In this document: positions 1-8,616 of the stretch, in pieces
Position numbering within the stretch: position 1 is the first letter of the stretch
How the letters are laid out: every line of letters starts with the position of its first letter
Assembly (NCBI GenBank): GCA_045114775.1
Contig: JBGULC010000023.1
Coordinates: 1 to 64,000, forward strand
Source: UBA3792 sp045114775
Lineage (GTDB): Bacteria; Bacillota; Clostridia; Christensenellales; CAG-138
DNA: 64,000 bases
Direction of reading: 5' to 3'
Translations under genes and position numbers: made by a program
Notes under the pieces: generated by a model
Told to the model about the DNA's origin: nothing
Databases searched by the model: none
Seen by the model: the letters and a program-made list of their open reading frames with translations, nothing else

Positions 1-118
1 CGACGAGGAGCTTTCCCCGGACTATATCATTCCGAAAGCCTTCGACCCGCGCGTGGGCAAGGCGGTCGCGGCGGCGGTCGCAGAGGCGGCAAGACGCAGC
101 GGCGTAGCAAGAATCTGA
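1..118 (+). CDS. Malic enzyme, C-terminal end (partial)
   Basis: The first complete codon is at position 2, and 38 codons run to a TGA at 116-118. The tail contains the YIIPKAFDPRVG and AVAEAARRSGVARI blocks, which resemble the end of NAD(P)-dependent malic enzymes (malate to pyruvate plus CO2). The 5' part lies outside the window, so cofactor use cannot be judged. An intrinsic terminator follows at once, so this gene ends its transcription unit and is not part of the island that follows on the other strand. Identification rests on a short tail only. Confidence 0.75.
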   Translation, partial: DEELSPDYIIPKAFDPRVGKAVAAAVAEAARRSGVARI

Positions 119-133
119 TTGCACAAATACAGC

Positions 134-160
134 AAAAGCGGGCTTTTCGCCCGCTTTTTT
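134..160 (+). terminator. Intrinsic terminator after the malic enzyme gene
   Basis: A 7-bp stem (AGCGGGC at 137-143 with GCCCGCT at 149-155) closes a five-base loop and runs into a T-tract. An A-run on the 5' side would let it also serve the minus-strand gene that ends at 172. Confidence 0.9.
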
Positions 161-171
161 GTGCGCTTTTT

Positions 172-840
172 TCAAATCGAAAGCGTGATGTTTTTCCCCG
201 TAATGCCGACAAACGCGCCGTTTTTCGCCTGCGGAGAATCCGGATGGCACAGAAGCCACTTGTTCTGCATCCAAAGAAGGCCCGCTTCGCCCGGCGCGGA
301 CGTGTCGACCGATTCGAGCGTCGCGTTCGTGCCGCGTTCGAGCACAACAAGGCAGTTGAAGCCGGATTCTTTGATCCGGCACGGTGCAAAGTGCAGCACG
401 CGCGGATGGATCTCAATCATCGTTTCGGGCGGGAGGTAAAAGCCCTTCACGTCCTTTGAATCGAGCGTGCGGTCACGGATATCCGACGGCAGCGCCAGAA
501 GCAGCACAAGCCCGGTCGTCGAGTAATTGACCTCGCTGCACTTATGATACTCCTCGGCGTTCAGCGTAAAGCCGCGGCCGTTGCAGAAGCCCGCCTGGAT
601 CGGCATGCCGCCGAACACGGTCTTCCCCACCGTCCCGATTGCATCGAGCGCTTCGAGCGCCGGTTCACCAGCCACGTACCGGTTGCCGGTTTCCGGGATG
701 CCGGTCTGCTCCATGGCTGCGGAAAGCGCGTCCCGATCGGCGCAGGGCAGCACCCGCCCGTACGGCAAAAACGCCGGATCGGTCACCGCAAAAAGCTTCA
801 GGTCCGGATTCTTTTTCCGAAGCTCGTCCAACGTGTTCAT
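172..840 (-). CDS. DUF4867 protein, candidate sulfoquinovose isomerase
   Basis: This 222-residue protein has the length and composition of the DUF4867 family. From memory, members of this family (SqvD/SftI) were shown to isomerise sulfoquinovose to 6-deoxy-6-sulfofructose in Firmicute sulfoglycolysis. A cupin-like core is suggested by blocks such as KGFYLPPETMIEIHP and HFAPCRIKESGFN. It starts with ATG overlapping the upstream ROK gene by 4 bp (ATGA), with GGAGG nine bases before the start. It is the last gene of a seven-gene minus-strand operon that also encodes transketolase halves, an RpiB-like isomerase and an iron alcohol dehydrogenase. The family call is fairly safe; the substrate is inferred from context. 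Confidence 0.75.
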   Translation of the reverse strand: MNTLDELRKKNPDLKLFAVTDPAFLPYGRVLPCADRDALSAAMEQTGIPETGNRYVAGEPALEALDAIGTVGKTVFGGMPIQAGFCNGRGFTLNAEEYHKCSEVNYSTTGLVLLLALPSDIRDRTLDSKDVKGFYLPPETMIEIHPRVLHFAPCRIKESGFNCLVVLERGTNATLESVDTSAPGEAGLLWMQNKWLLCHPDSPQAKNGAFVGITGKNITLSI

Positions 841-2057
841 TCGATCATGCCTCCGTTCTTGTAAAAATGGATCATAAACAATAATCCCGCCGTCCTCGTC
901 TCAAGCTGTCCGTTGAAGGCGCTCTTCTCCATCCGGACCGCGTGCGCCGCGTCCACGCCGACGTCCATCCCGGCGGTAAGCCTCGACAGAAAGTACGGAT
1001 GCTCGAACACCGCGCCGTACAGCACGATCCGTCCCGGATCCAAAAGATAGACGACGCTCTTCAGCGCGTCCGAAAGCGCCTCTGCCGCGCGGTCCGCGAT
1101 CTTTGACGCACCCGCGTCGCCGCCGCGCGCCGCATCCAGCACAAGCGCGGTCGTGACCGCGTCCTTTTCTCCGTTCGTCATCTGCCAGAGAAGCGGTGTC
1201 CGCTCGGGCGAAAGGATTGCCTGCGCGTCCTCGCGCATCGCCGCCGGGGACGCGATCGTTTCGAGACAGCCCGATTTTCCGCAGTGACACGGCTTGCCGC
1301 CGCGGCGGATCACCGGAATATGCCCGATCTCGGCGCACTGCCGCCGATCGCCCTCCAGGATCTCTTCGCCCACGGCAAACGCCGCGCCGATGCCCGTACC
1401 GCACCGCAAAAAGAATATGCTTTCCGGCTTTTCGTCCCGGGAAAGGTACGCCTCCGCCGAAAGCAGCGCGCGGACGTTGTTCGAAAGCACCGCAGGATAG
1501 CCCATATACGCCTCAAAGCTGTCGCAGATCGGGAAATTCTCCGTGTCCAGCGCGTCAAAGCTTGTTTTGACCGTTCTGCCGTCTGCGCCGATCACGCCGC
1601 GAACCGCAATGCCGATGCCGAGGGGCTTGCCGATGCTGCACGTACCTCCTTGGATCTGTTTCATCAGGTGATCGCAAAGCAGCCTGACCGTCTGTTCCGC
1701 AGGCGCGCGGATCGGCAGCGGAACCGTTTCAAAGAACAGCACGGTCCCGTCCGCCTGCACGGCGGACACGCTTGCCTTTCCGAGCCCGATCGACACGCCG
1801 AGCGCCGACATCTTTTGATCCGAAAGCCGCAGCATGATCTCGCGCCGACCGGCGCCGCTTGCGGCAAGCGGACCGTCCTCATAGATCAGGCCTTCTTCGA
1901 TGAGTTCCGCGGCGATCTTCGTCATCGCAGCAGGGGTCAAGCCGAGCATGGACGCAAGCTTTTTCCGCGACAGTCCGCCGTGCCGATGCAGCGAGAGCAG
2001 CACCGCCGCGCGGTTCTGGCGTTTCAGCCCGATCATGTTGTCGCCTTCCGTTCGCAT
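837..2057 (-). CDS. ROK-family transcriptional repressor
   Basis: The 406-residue protein has an N-terminal winged helix-turn-helix (about residues 8-65, LSRKKLASMLGLTPAAMTKI) followed by a ROK sugar-kinase-like domain. It contains the zinc motif CHCGKSGCLE and a GTGIG phosphate-loop relic. The usual catalytic Asp motif NDA is replaced by NNV, so it probably senses sugar without phosphorylating it. The ATG directly follows the stop of the upstream transporter gene and has GGGAGG eight bases ahead; a second ATG at 2036 also has a ribosome binding site. Sitting inside the operon, it is the obvious candidate for the local autoregulated repressor. Confidence 0.88.
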   Translation of the reverse strand: MRTEGDNMIGLKRQNRAAVLLSLHRHGGLSRKKLASMLGLTPAAMTKIAAELIEEGLIYEDGPLAASGAGRREIMLRLSDQKMSALGVSIGLGKASVSAVQADGTVLFFETVPLPIRAPAEQTVRLLCDHLMKQIQGGTCSIGKPLGIGIAVRGVIGADGRTVKTSFDALDTENFPICDSFEAYMGYPAVLSNNVRALLSAEAYLSRDEKPESIFFLRCGTGIGAAFAVGEEILEGDRRQCAEIGHIPVIRRGGKPCHCGKSGCLETIASPAAMREDAQAILSPERTPLLWQMTNGEKDAVTTALVLDAARGGDAGASKIADRAAEALSDALKSVVYLLDPGRIVLYGAVFEHPYFLSRLTAGMDVGVDAAHAVRMEKSAFNGQLETRTAGLLFMIHFYKNGGMIE

Positions 2058-2984
2058 TTACGCGTCCTCCCGTTTCGGTTGCTTTTCCTCCGGATGGAGC
2101 TTGCCGCGCAGCAGAATGACCGTTGCGCCGAGCAGCACCACGCCGACCCCAACGAGCTTCCAGACCGTCGGCTGCTCGTTCAGAAACAGCACGCCGACGA
2201 CGCAGCTCAAAACCGGCATCAAAAGAAGCCAGAGCTTCACGATCCAGACCTCGTGGCGTTTGAGGTTCCGGTAGTAGAAGAAATAGATCCCCGTCTGCGC
2301 AAATCCGCCGAGGAGAACGAACCACCAAAAGCCCGGCGTTTCGGAGGGCTTCAGCGCCGCAAGATCCCCGCGGGCAATTGCAAAAACAGCAAACAGCAGC
2401 AGCACGACGAAGTTGTTGTAGTACGAGATCGTGTCCGCCTTCTGTCCGTGCTTGTCCTGCGCGGCCTTGATGATGAACGCGTTCGCGGTCACACACGCCG
2501 CGCTTGCGATAAAGAACAGATCCGTCGGTCGGAAACTGAGCGCGCGAAAATCCAGCCCGAGCACCAGCAGCACGCCGAACAGCATCAAAAGGCTTCCGAT
2601 CCAGTCGGTCGCATAGAGCCGTTTCCGATAGATCGCGACGGTGAGCAGATTCACCATCAGCACGTCGGTCTTCAGAAGCGCCGTGCCCGTGCCGAGCGAG
2701 CCGCCCGCCGCATAGCCGAGGTTTGCAAACAGGTCCAGCAGAAAGCCGAACACGCCGATGATCACCAGGATCACGGTCGCCTTTCCCTGCCGGAAAAGCG
2801 CTTTGAATCCGCCGGTGACCGCAAGCTGTATCGTCAGGAACACAAGCGCCGCCATGCGCAAAAGAAACCCGGTCGCGTACGGCGAGCCCGTGCGGTCCAC
2901 CATGAACTTGCTGACGGCATAGTATGCGGTCCACGCGATCACCATGCCGGCGATCATGCCGACGTCACGAAACCGTCCCTTCAT
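2058..2984 (-). CDS. EamA/DMT-family permease, candidate sulfonate product exporter
   Basis: The 308-residue, very hydrophobic protein has about ten predicted membrane segments in two EamA repeats and a charged C-terminal tail (PEEKQPKREDA). It overlaps the end of the preceding alcohol dehydrogenase gene by 4 bp, indicating translational coupling. Sulfoglycolytic operons usually include a permease that exports the sulfonated end product, and this position fits that job. The substrate is inferred from context only; DMT permeases are broad and may instead move sugars or amino acids. Confidence 0.85.
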   Translation of the reverse strand: MKGRFRDVGMIAGMVIAWTAYYAVSKFMVDRTGSPYATGFLLRMAALVFLTIQLAVTGGFKALFRQGKATVILVIIGVFGFLLDLFANLGYAAGGSLGTGTALLKTDVLMVNLLTVAIYRKRLYATDWIGSLLMLFGVLLVLGLDFRALSFRPTDLFFIASAACVTANAFIIKAAQDKHGQKADTISYYNNFVVLLLFAVFAIARGDLAALKPSETPGFWWFVLLGGFAQTGIYFFYYRNLKRHEVWIVKLWLLLMPVLSCVVGVLFLNEQPTVWKLVGVGVVLLGATVILLRGKLHPEEKQPKREDA

Positions 2985-4078
2985 TGCAGCGCTTCAAACA
3001 TTTTCCGCAGCGCGGCCTCGTCCATCGCGACGGGATTGTTGCCCATCAGCGGATGCTTCGCCGCGTCGCGCGCAAGCTTATCAAGATCGACGTCGCCGAG
3101 ATCGGAAAGCGTCATTTTAAGACCCGCAAGCTTTTTGAGCGAACGGATCCGCTCCGCCAGCTCGTCCGTGCCGGAAAGCCCGACGCGGCGGCAGAGCGTC
3201 ATAAGCCGCTCGTCCGCGTTGATGCGCACAAAGCTGTCGAGCGTGAACGCGCAGGCTTCGCCGTGCGGCAGATGATAATCCTCGGAAAGCGGATAGCTGC
3301 AGGCATGGCTGCCCGCGGTCTTCGGGAGCGCAAAGCTCATCCCGCCCAAAAGCGCCGCAAGCGACATCTTTTCACGCGCGGCGAGGTTCGATCCGTCGCG
3401 GTATGCCGTTTCAAGATTCTCCAGCACAAGCCGCACCGCCTCGATCGCGCAGAGATCGGAGACCGGCTGATGGTGCCTGCTCCAGTAGCCCTCCAGCGCA
3501 TGCGCCATGGCGTCAAGCCCGGTGTTCATCGTCGTACGCGGGGGCACGGTGACCGTCAGCGCCGGATCGACGATCGCGAGCGTCGGCATGAAGACCGGAT
3601 TGTTGATCGTCTTCTTTTCCCTGCCGTGGCTGATGACCGAGACCTGTGTGACCTCGCTGCCGGTGCCTGCGGTCGTCGGGACCGCGATCATTGGAAAACG
3701 CGTCTTCGGAAACGGCGTTTCGCCTTGGAAACACGCAAGCGCGTCCGCATTCTCGCGCGCGATCGCCGCCGTGAACTTCGCCGTGTCCATGGTGCTCCCG
3801 CCGCCGATGCCGACGACGGCGTCTGCGTTCGCTTCCCGCGCAAGCGCCGTTGCCGCGATCACGCCGCTAAGCTTTGGGTTTTCCTCCACATCCGAAAAGA
3901 TCGCCGCGATCTCCGGGATCTCCTTTTGCATCGCTTCGACCTTGGCTCTCAAAAACCGGTCGCAGACGACGAGGCAGCGCGCCGCGCCGAGGCCTTTGAT
4001 CTCCTCGCCGAGCGCATTCACGCTGCCGACGCCAAACCGGATCGTCACCGGCTGGCGGTACAGAAACTCAAGCGCCAT
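2981..4078 (-). CDS. Iron-containing alcohol dehydrogenase, candidate sulfoerythrulose reductase
   Basis: This 365-residue group III dehydrogenase has the NAD-binding motif GGGSTMD at residues 92-98. The metal ligands of the family are visible as Asp189, His193, His258 and His272. It overlaps the upstream RpiB-like gene by 11 bp, with GAGGAC about seven bases before the ATG. In the sulfo-TK pathway described for Clostridium (recalled names SqwF, SqwGH, SqwI), an NADH-dependent reductase turns 4-deoxy-4-sulfoerythrulose into an excreted sulfopolyol, and this is the only reductase in the operon. A generic polyol or glycerol dehydrogenase role is the alternative. Confidence 0.85.
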   Translation of the reverse strand: MALEFLYRQPVTIRFGVGSVNALGEEIKGLGAARCLVVCDRFLRAKVEAMQKEIPEIAAIFSDVEENPKLSGVIAATALAREANADAVVGIGGGSTMDTAKFTAAIARENADALACFQGETPFPKTRFPMIAVPTTAGTGSEVTQVSVISHGREKKTINNPVFMPTLAIVDPALTVTVPPRTTMNTGLDAMAHALEGYWSRHHQPVSDLCAIEAVRLVLENLETAYRDGSNLAAREKMSLAALLGGMSFALPKTAGSHACSYPLSEDYHLPHGEACAFTLDSFVRINADERLMTLCRRVGLSGTDELAERIRSLKKLAGLKMTLSDLGDVDLDKLARDAAKHPLMGNNPVAMDEAALRKMFEALQ

Positions 4079-4547
4079 AGATACCGTCCTCGATCTTTTT
4101 GACTTCGGCGGAGAACTTGTGCATGTTCACCGCACGCCAGTCCTCCAGGTCCTGGCACCATTCGGTATTGAGGAACGTCTTGACCATCTCGATCGCCATC
4201 TCGGGGCCGACGATCCAGCCGCCCATGCACAGCACGTTCGCGTTGTTGATCGCGCGCGCCATCTTCGCGGAATAGACGCCCTCGCAGGCGACGGCGTGAA
4301 CGCCCTTGAACTTATTGGACACGACGCACATGCCCGCGCCGGTGCCGCAGATCAGGACCGCCTTTTCATACGTGCCGTTCTGTACGAGCGGCGCGACGTC
4401 GCCAGCCACACGGTAGTAGGGATGGACTTCATTGAGGTCCGTGGTGCCGAGATCGTCGAATTCGATGTTCGCCTCGGTAAGATACGCCTTGATCGCTTCC
4501 TTCACGGCAAAGCCGGATTTGTCGCTTCCGATTGCAAGTTTCATCAT
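4068..4547 (-). CDS. RpiB/LacAB-family sugar isomerase
   Basis: The 159-residue protein has the RpiB fold signature: an N-terminal IGSDKSGF block and the CGTGAGMCVVSNK active-site loop with the catalytic Cys. RpiB normally interconverts ribose-5-P and ribulose-5-P. Here it lies between a split transketolase and a reductase, the place taken by the sulfoerythrose isomerase (recalled as SqwI) in the sulfo-TK route. GGGAGG lies six bases before the first of two tandem ATG codons, so the start may be either 4547 or 4544. The family is clear; the C4-sulfonate substrate is inferred. Confidence 0.88.
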   Translation of the reverse strand: MMKLAIGSDKSGFAVKEAIKAYLTEANIEFDDLGTTDLNEVHPYYRVAGDVAPLVQNGTYEKAVLICGTGAGMCVVSNKFKGVHAVACEGVYSAKMARAINNANVLCMGGWIVGPEMAIEMVKTFLNTEWCQDLEDWRAVNMHKFSAEVKKIEDGIYGA

Positions 4548-4562
4548 ATGATTCCTCCCGTA

Positions 4563-5489
4563 TTATTTGAGTGAAACCGCTTCCTTCGCGGTTTTGATGA
4601 TGTTTTCCGCGGTCAGCCCCATCGTCTCCTTCAGATACGGGAGCTTGCCGACTTCGCCGAACCGATCCAAAACGCCCACCGCGCAGACCGGGATCTTCTC
4701 CTTCGCAAGCGCTTCGAGCACCGCAGAGTGCAGTCCGCCGATCACGTTGTGGTTTTCGACCGTCAGCACGGCGCCGGTCTTTCTTGCCGACGCAAGCACC
4801 GCCTCGCGATCGATCGGCTTGATCGTATGAATATTGATCACATCGCAGGAGATCCCTTCCCGTTCGAGCGTTTCCGCCGCGTCCAGCGTGTCCTTCGTGA
4901 GCATGCCGGAAACGAAGATCGAAAGGTCTTTGCCCGTTCTCAGCGTGTCCGCCTTAAAAAGATCGAACCTGTAGTCCGCCGGGAACACGTCCGGAAGCTC
5001 CTTCCGGAACAGGCGCACGTAGACCGCGCCGGGATAGTCGTTCAGCACCGGCATCGCGGCACGAAGCTGCACGCCGTCGACCGGCTCGAAGATCACGAGC
5101 TCCGGGATCGAGCGCAGCACGCCGATATCCTCCATGCTCATGTGCGTGCCGCCGTTCAGCTCCGCCGAGACGCCCGGGTCGGTGCCGACGATCTTGACGT
5201 TCTGCTTCGCATACGCGATCGAGATCGCGATCTGATCGCAGATGCGGCGGGACGCAAACGGCGTGAAGCTTTCGATCCACGGCTTGAACCCGTAGCTACT
5301 AAGTCCCGCCGCGATCGACGCCATGTTCTGTTCCGCGACGCCGCAATCGAAGATCTGTGTGCCATAGTATTGTTCGCGCAGTTTGATCGTTCCGCTCGCC
5401 TTCGCAAGGTCCGCGTCCAAAAGCACGACGTGTTTGTCCTCTTTCATCAGCTTATCGAGACACTCCGCATAAATCGCCCGCATTTCCAT
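4563..5489 (-). CDS. Transketolase, C-terminal (pyrimidine/PP) subunit
   Basis: The start was set at the ATG at 5489, which has GGGAGG eight bases upstream and follows the stop of the N-terminal subunit by two bases. This gives a 308-residue protein. It carries the Pyr domain (FDCGVAEQNMASIAAGLSSYG) with the catalytic Glu and the C-terminal transketolase domain. Half-size subunits encoded by adjacent genes are common in anaerobes. Together the pair would move a two-carbon ketol to an aldose phosphate using thiamine diphosphate. In this operon the likely donor is 6-deoxy-6-sulfofructose, giving xylulose-5-P and sulfoerythrose. Confidence 0.9.
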   Translation of the reverse strand: MEMRAIYAECLDKLMKEDKHVVLLDADLAKASGTIKLREQYYGTQIFDCGVAEQNMASIAAGLSSYGFKPWIESFTPFASRRICDQIAISIAYAKQNVKIVGTDPGVSAELNGGTHMSMEDIGVLRSIPELVIFEPVDGVQLRAAMPVLNDYPGAVYVRLFRKELPDVFPADYRFDLFKADTLRTGKDLSIFVSGMLTKDTLDAAETLEREGISCDVINIHTIKPIDREAVLASARKTGAVLTVENHNVIGGLHSAVLEALAKEKIPVCAVGVLDRFGEVGKLPYLKETMGLTAENIIKTAKEAVSLK

Positions 5490-5491
5490 GG

Positions 5492-6319
5492 TCACGCCTC
5501 CCCTCTCAAAACACGGATCGCGGCTTCCGCCTGCTCCGCCGAAACGTTCGTATTGTGGTTTGCGGTGCCGAGCTCCTCGATCCATTTGACGCCGCAGCCC
5601 TTCTTCGTGTTCAGGATCACCATCGTGGGTTTACCGGAGCCGATCCCGAGCTTCGCGTGCTTCACCGCCGCGCTGACCTCGTCGATGTCGTTGCCGTCCT
5701 CGACGTCGATCACGTTCCAGCCGAACGCTCTCCATTTTTCGTCCAGAGGCGCAATGCCGTTGACCTCCTCGACCGTGCCGTCGATCTGCAGCTTGTTGTA
5801 GTCGGTAAAGGCGATCAGATTGTCGAGTTTCTTGCTCGCCGCGAACATCGCCGCCTCCCAGATCTGTCCTTCCTGGCTTTCACCGTCGCCGATCAGCGTA
5901 TAGATCGTTGCGCCGTCGTGTTCGAGCTTGCTGCCCAAAGCGACGCCGACCGCGCAGGAAAAGCCCTGTCCCAGAGACCCCGTCGTCATGTCGATCCCGA
6001 CGGTGCGGTTCATGTCGCAGTGGCTCGGCAGGTTCGTGCCGCCGCGGTTCAGCGTCAAAAGCTCTTTCTTATCGAAGTATCCGCGATTTGCAAGCGTCGC
6101 GTAGGCCGCCGGACCCGCATGCCCCTTCGAGCAGATAAAGCGGTCGCGTCCCGCCATCTTCGGGTCCTTCGGGTCGATATGCATTTCTTCAAAGTACAGT
6201 ACGGTCAAAAGCTCGACGACCGAAAGACAGCCGCCGATGTGACCGACGCCCAGGTTTCCGATGCAGCGCAGCACGTCGCAGCGGATATCCAGCGCGATTT
6301 TTTTCAGATCCTGTTTCAA
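5492..6319 (-). CDS. Transketolase, N-terminal (thiamine diphosphate-binding) subunit
   Basis: The 275-residue subunit has the transketolase N-terminal features GHIGGCLS near residue 25, RDRFICSKGHAGPA around residue 70, and the ThDP-binding GDGESQEGQIWE block. It is the first gene of the minus-strand operon and is preceded by a strong promoter (TTGACA-17-TAGAAT). A pentose-phosphate role is possible. However, the operon partners (DUF4867, RpiB-like, iron dehydrogenase, exporter) point to the sulfoglycolytic SqwGH-type enzyme. The family is certain; the substrate is not. Confidence 0.92.
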   Translation of the reverse strand: MKQDLKKIALDIRCDVLRCIGNLGVGHIGGCLSVVELLTVLYFEEMHIDPKDPKMAGRDRFICSKGHAGPAAYATLANRGYFDKKELLTLNRGGTNLPSHCDMNRTVGIDMTTGSLGQGFSCAVGVALGSKLEHDGATIYTLIGDGESQEGQIWEAAMFAASKKLDNLIAFTDYNKLQIDGTVEEVNGIAPLDEKWRAFGWNVIDVEDGNDIDEVSAAVKHAKLGIGSGKPTMVILNTKKGCGVKWIEELGTANHNTNVSAEQAEAAIRVLRGEA

Positions 6320-6362
6320 ATTCCTGTTCCCCTTTATTTAATTCATTCTGTTAATCAAATCA

Positions 6363-6391
6363 ATTCTATCCGCAAATACGGGAATTGTCAA
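6363..6391 (-). promoter_or_regulatory. Promoter of the transketolase operon
   Basis: Read on the minus strand, TTGACA (6391-6386) and TAGAAT (6368-6363) are separated by exactly 17 bases, close to the sigma-A consensus. It diverges from the promoter at 6402-6430, so one regulator could control both directions. Confidence 0.85.
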
Positions 6392-6401
6392 GGGAAACCG
6401 A

Positions 6402-6430
6402 TTGACTTTTTTCGTTCTGTGCGGTATGAT
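6402..6430 (+). promoter_or_regulatory. Promoter of the isomerase/phosphorylase pair
   Basis: TTGACT (6402-6407) and TATGAT (6425-6430) are 17 bases apart. It sits about 40 bases upstream of the ATG at 6470 and is back-to-back with the transketolase operon promoter. Confidence 0.85.
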
Positions 6431-6469
6431 TGATTAAGAGATTGAAATAATTCAAAGGATACAACCGAT

Positions 6470-7816
6470 ATGAAAGAATTTACCCCTGTTTACGTTCCGG
6501 TCGGCGTACCGACCTTCCACATGGAGAGCGCTGAGGACGCGTTCGTCCGCTCGTGCGGTGCGCTGCGTTCGCTCGATCCCCGCTTCGTCTGCCCCGGCGA
6601 AAAGCTGCTGTCGATCGAAGCGTTGAAAAACTATCTGGAGCCCCTTTCGCCGGATCTGATCGTCTTTCAAAACCTGACCTTTGCAAACGCCGCGTACATG
6701 AGCGAGGTGCTGAAAAGATTCGACTGCCCGGTCGTGCTGTGGACGCTCCGCGAGCCCGTGATCGACGGCGGACGGCTGCGTCTCAATTCCCTGACCGGCG
6801 CGTACTCCGCGGCGAACACGCTCCGCGCGTTCAACGACCGGCCGTTTATCTACGTCTTCGGCGCGCCGGAGGAAGCCCGGGTCAAGGAGGAACTGAACGC
6901 GGCGATCGCGGCCGCGTCCGTGCTGCATGCGATGCGCGATCTCAAAATCGCGGCGATCGGCCACACGCCGCAGGGCTTCGGCTTCGGACGCGCGCTCGAT
7001 ACGGAGATGATGAACACGTTCGGTGCGGAGCTCGTTTCGATCGAAGCGCGGGAGCTCATTGACCGCGCCAAGGGCTATACCGACGAGGAATGCAAGCCGT
7101 ATCTCGAAAAGACCGCATGCACGACCTGCGGGCTCGACTGCACACCGGAGAAAAACCTGCTCGACCATGCAAGGCTTTTGAAGGCGTACAGCGATTATGT
7201 GACCGAAAACGGCGTCGGCGCGCTCGCGTCGCGCTGCTGGCCGGACTTCTTCACCGCGTTCGGCACACCGGTCTGCACGGTGCTTTCCATGCTGAACGAC
7301 GACGGCGTCGCCTCCGCCTGCGAAGCGGACATCTACGGCGCGCTGTCGATGTGGGTGGGCATGCGGCTCTCCGGCTCCCCCGTCTTTTTCGGCGATCCGG
7401 TCTCCTTGGACGAAGGCGAGAACACGATCACCTACTGGCACTGCGGCGCGGCGGCATGCTCGCTTGCGCGGAAGGACACCGGCGCAGTCGTCGGCGTGCA
7501 TCCGAACCGCAAGATCGGCCCCGCGATGGACTTCGGCTGCGAGGCCTTTGCAGACGCGACGGTGTTCCGCATCGGCAGAGAGCCGGACGGCAGTTTCCGC
7601 TTCTTTCTGACCGAGGGCGCTGCGCTCGACAAGCCCAAGCAGTTCATCGGTACGAGCATCGTGATCAAAACCGACGCTCCGTGCCGTGAAATCGTCGAGG
7701 GCAGCGTCTTAGCCGGCTTTGAGCCGCACTTTGCGGTGATCAAGGGCCGTCACGCAAAGGCGCTTGAGGCGCTTGCAAACTATCTCGGCTTTCCGGTCGA
7801 TCGGTACTGCGTATGA
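6470..7816 (+). CDS. L-fucose/L-arabinose isomerase-like protein
   Basis: The 448-residue protein resembles the fucose isomerase fold. The catalytic metal-binding set is recognisable: Glu in ACEADIYGA, Asp in FFGDPVSLDEG and His in YWHCGAAA. It may interconvert an aldose and a ketose using Mn2+. Its last codons overlap the next gene by 4 bp, so the pair is translationally coupled. It runs opposite to the flanking sulfo-TK-like operons and has no role in that route as I know it. The substrate could be a deoxy-sugar or pentose released by the neighbouring phosphorylase. The family call is good; the function is unknown. Confidence 0.8.
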   Translation: MKEFTPVYVPVGVPTFHMESAEDAFVRSCGALRSLDPRFVCPGEKLLSIEALKNYLEPLSPDLIVFQNLTFANAAYMSEVLKRFDCPVVLWTLREPVIDGGRLRLNSLTGAYSAANTLRAFNDRPFIYVFGAPEEARVKEELNAAIAAASVLHAMRDLKIAAIGHTPQGFGFGRALDTEMMNTFGAELVSIEARELIDRAKGYTDEECKPYLEKTACTTCGLDCTPEKNLLDHARLLKAYSDYVTENGVGALASRCWPDFFTAFGTPVCTVLSMLNDDGVASACEADIYGALSMWVGMRLSGSPVFFGDPVSLDEGENTITYWHCGAAACSLARKDTGAVVGVHPNRKIGPAMDFGCEAFADATVFRIGREPDGSFRFFLTEGAALDKPKQFIGTSIVIKTDAPCREIVEGSVLAGFEPHFAVIKGRHAKALEALANYLGFPVDRYCV

Positions 7817-8562
7817 TCACCGATTCCTTTGACCCGAAATCCGAGCCGCTGTTCACAGTCGAATCGTTCTCCGGTCCGCAGAAGCACCTTTGCGACGTCT
7901 GCATTCCTACCTTTTCGCACAGGATCCTGGAGGAAATGCAGGCGCGTTTTGTGTTGCGCGAAGCAGGATATTTAAGAAACGTGAACGGCGACCGTCCGAT
8001 CTATCTGTTCGAATACGAAGGAAGAACGCTCGCGACGGTGCTCTGCGGCGTCGGCGCGACGCTTGCGGGCGGCGATATCGAAGAGCTCAACTGGCTGACC
8101 GGCGCGACGAAGTTCGTGATGTTCGGCTCGGCGGGCAGCCTGAACCGCACGACGACCGAGGGAAAGTTTGTGATCCCGACGGAGGCGTACCGCGACGAGG
8201 GCATGTCTTATCACTACGCCCCGCCCGCGGACTATATTGCGGTCAAAAACGCGGACCGCGTCGAGGCGATCTTCCGGGAGCTGAATCTTCCGTACGTCAA
8301 AGGGCGCGTGTGGACCACCGACGCGTTCTACCGCGAAACGCGCGATCAGTTTGAAAAGCGCAGAGCGGAGGGCTGTCTTGCGGTCGAAATGGAGGTCGCG
8401 GGCGTACAGGCTGTCTGCGATTTTTACGGCTTCGAGCTCTATGATTTTCTCGTCACCGGCGACGTATTGGACGCGCCTGTCTATGAAAACGACGGACTGC
8501 ACAACGCAAACCACGATCTTGACAAGCTCTTTATCGCACTGGAGATCGCAAAGCGCATCTAA
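7813..8562 (+). CDS. Nucleoside phosphorylase family protein
   Basis: The 249-residue protein has the PNP/UDP phosphorylase layout: a GVGATLAGGDIEEL phosphate loop, a FGSAGSLN strand, and a C-terminal CLAVEMEVAGVQAVC segment containing the Met-Glu-X-Ala-Gly-type ribose-binding motif. The family splits nucleosides with phosphate into base and sugar-1-phosphate. Coupling to a fucose-isomerase-like gene suggests a two-step use of the sugar moiety of a nucleoside, perhaps a modified or deoxy one. The base specificity cannot be read from the sequence. A terminator shared with the convergent transporter gene follows. Confidence 0.85.
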   Translation: MITDSFDPKSEPLFTVESFSGPQKHLCDVCIPTFSHRILEEMQARFVLREAGYLRNVNGDRPIYLFEYEGRTLATVLCGVGATLAGGDIEELNWLTGATKFVMFGSAGSLNRTTTEGKFVIPTEAYRDEGMSYHYAPPADYIAVKNADRVEAIFRELNLPYVKGRVWTTDAFYRETRDQFEKRRAEGCLAVEMEVAGVQAVCDFYGFELYDFLVTGDVLDAPVYENDGLHNANHDLDKLFIALEIAKRI

Positions 8563-8572
8563 TGAAAAAGAC

Positions 8573-8606
8573 AAAAAACGGCACGGTTTTCACCGTGCCG
8601 TTTTGA
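8573..8606 (+). terminator. Bidirectional terminator between convergent units
   Basis: A perfect 10-bp stem (8577-8586 with 8593-8602) and six-base loop is flanked by an A-run on the left and a T-run on the right. It can therefore end both the phosphorylase transcript and the opposing transporter transcript. Confidence 0.92.
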
Positions 8607-8616
8607 CGTTTCGGGT

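Noticed and set aside
1284..3275. A 663-codon plus-strand frame across the ROK and EamA genes
   Set aside because: Same reason: an antisense shadow of genes with clear motifs. Similar shadows at 42424-44013, 47875-49467, 53834-55444, 10063-11700 and 16572-18137 were also dropped.
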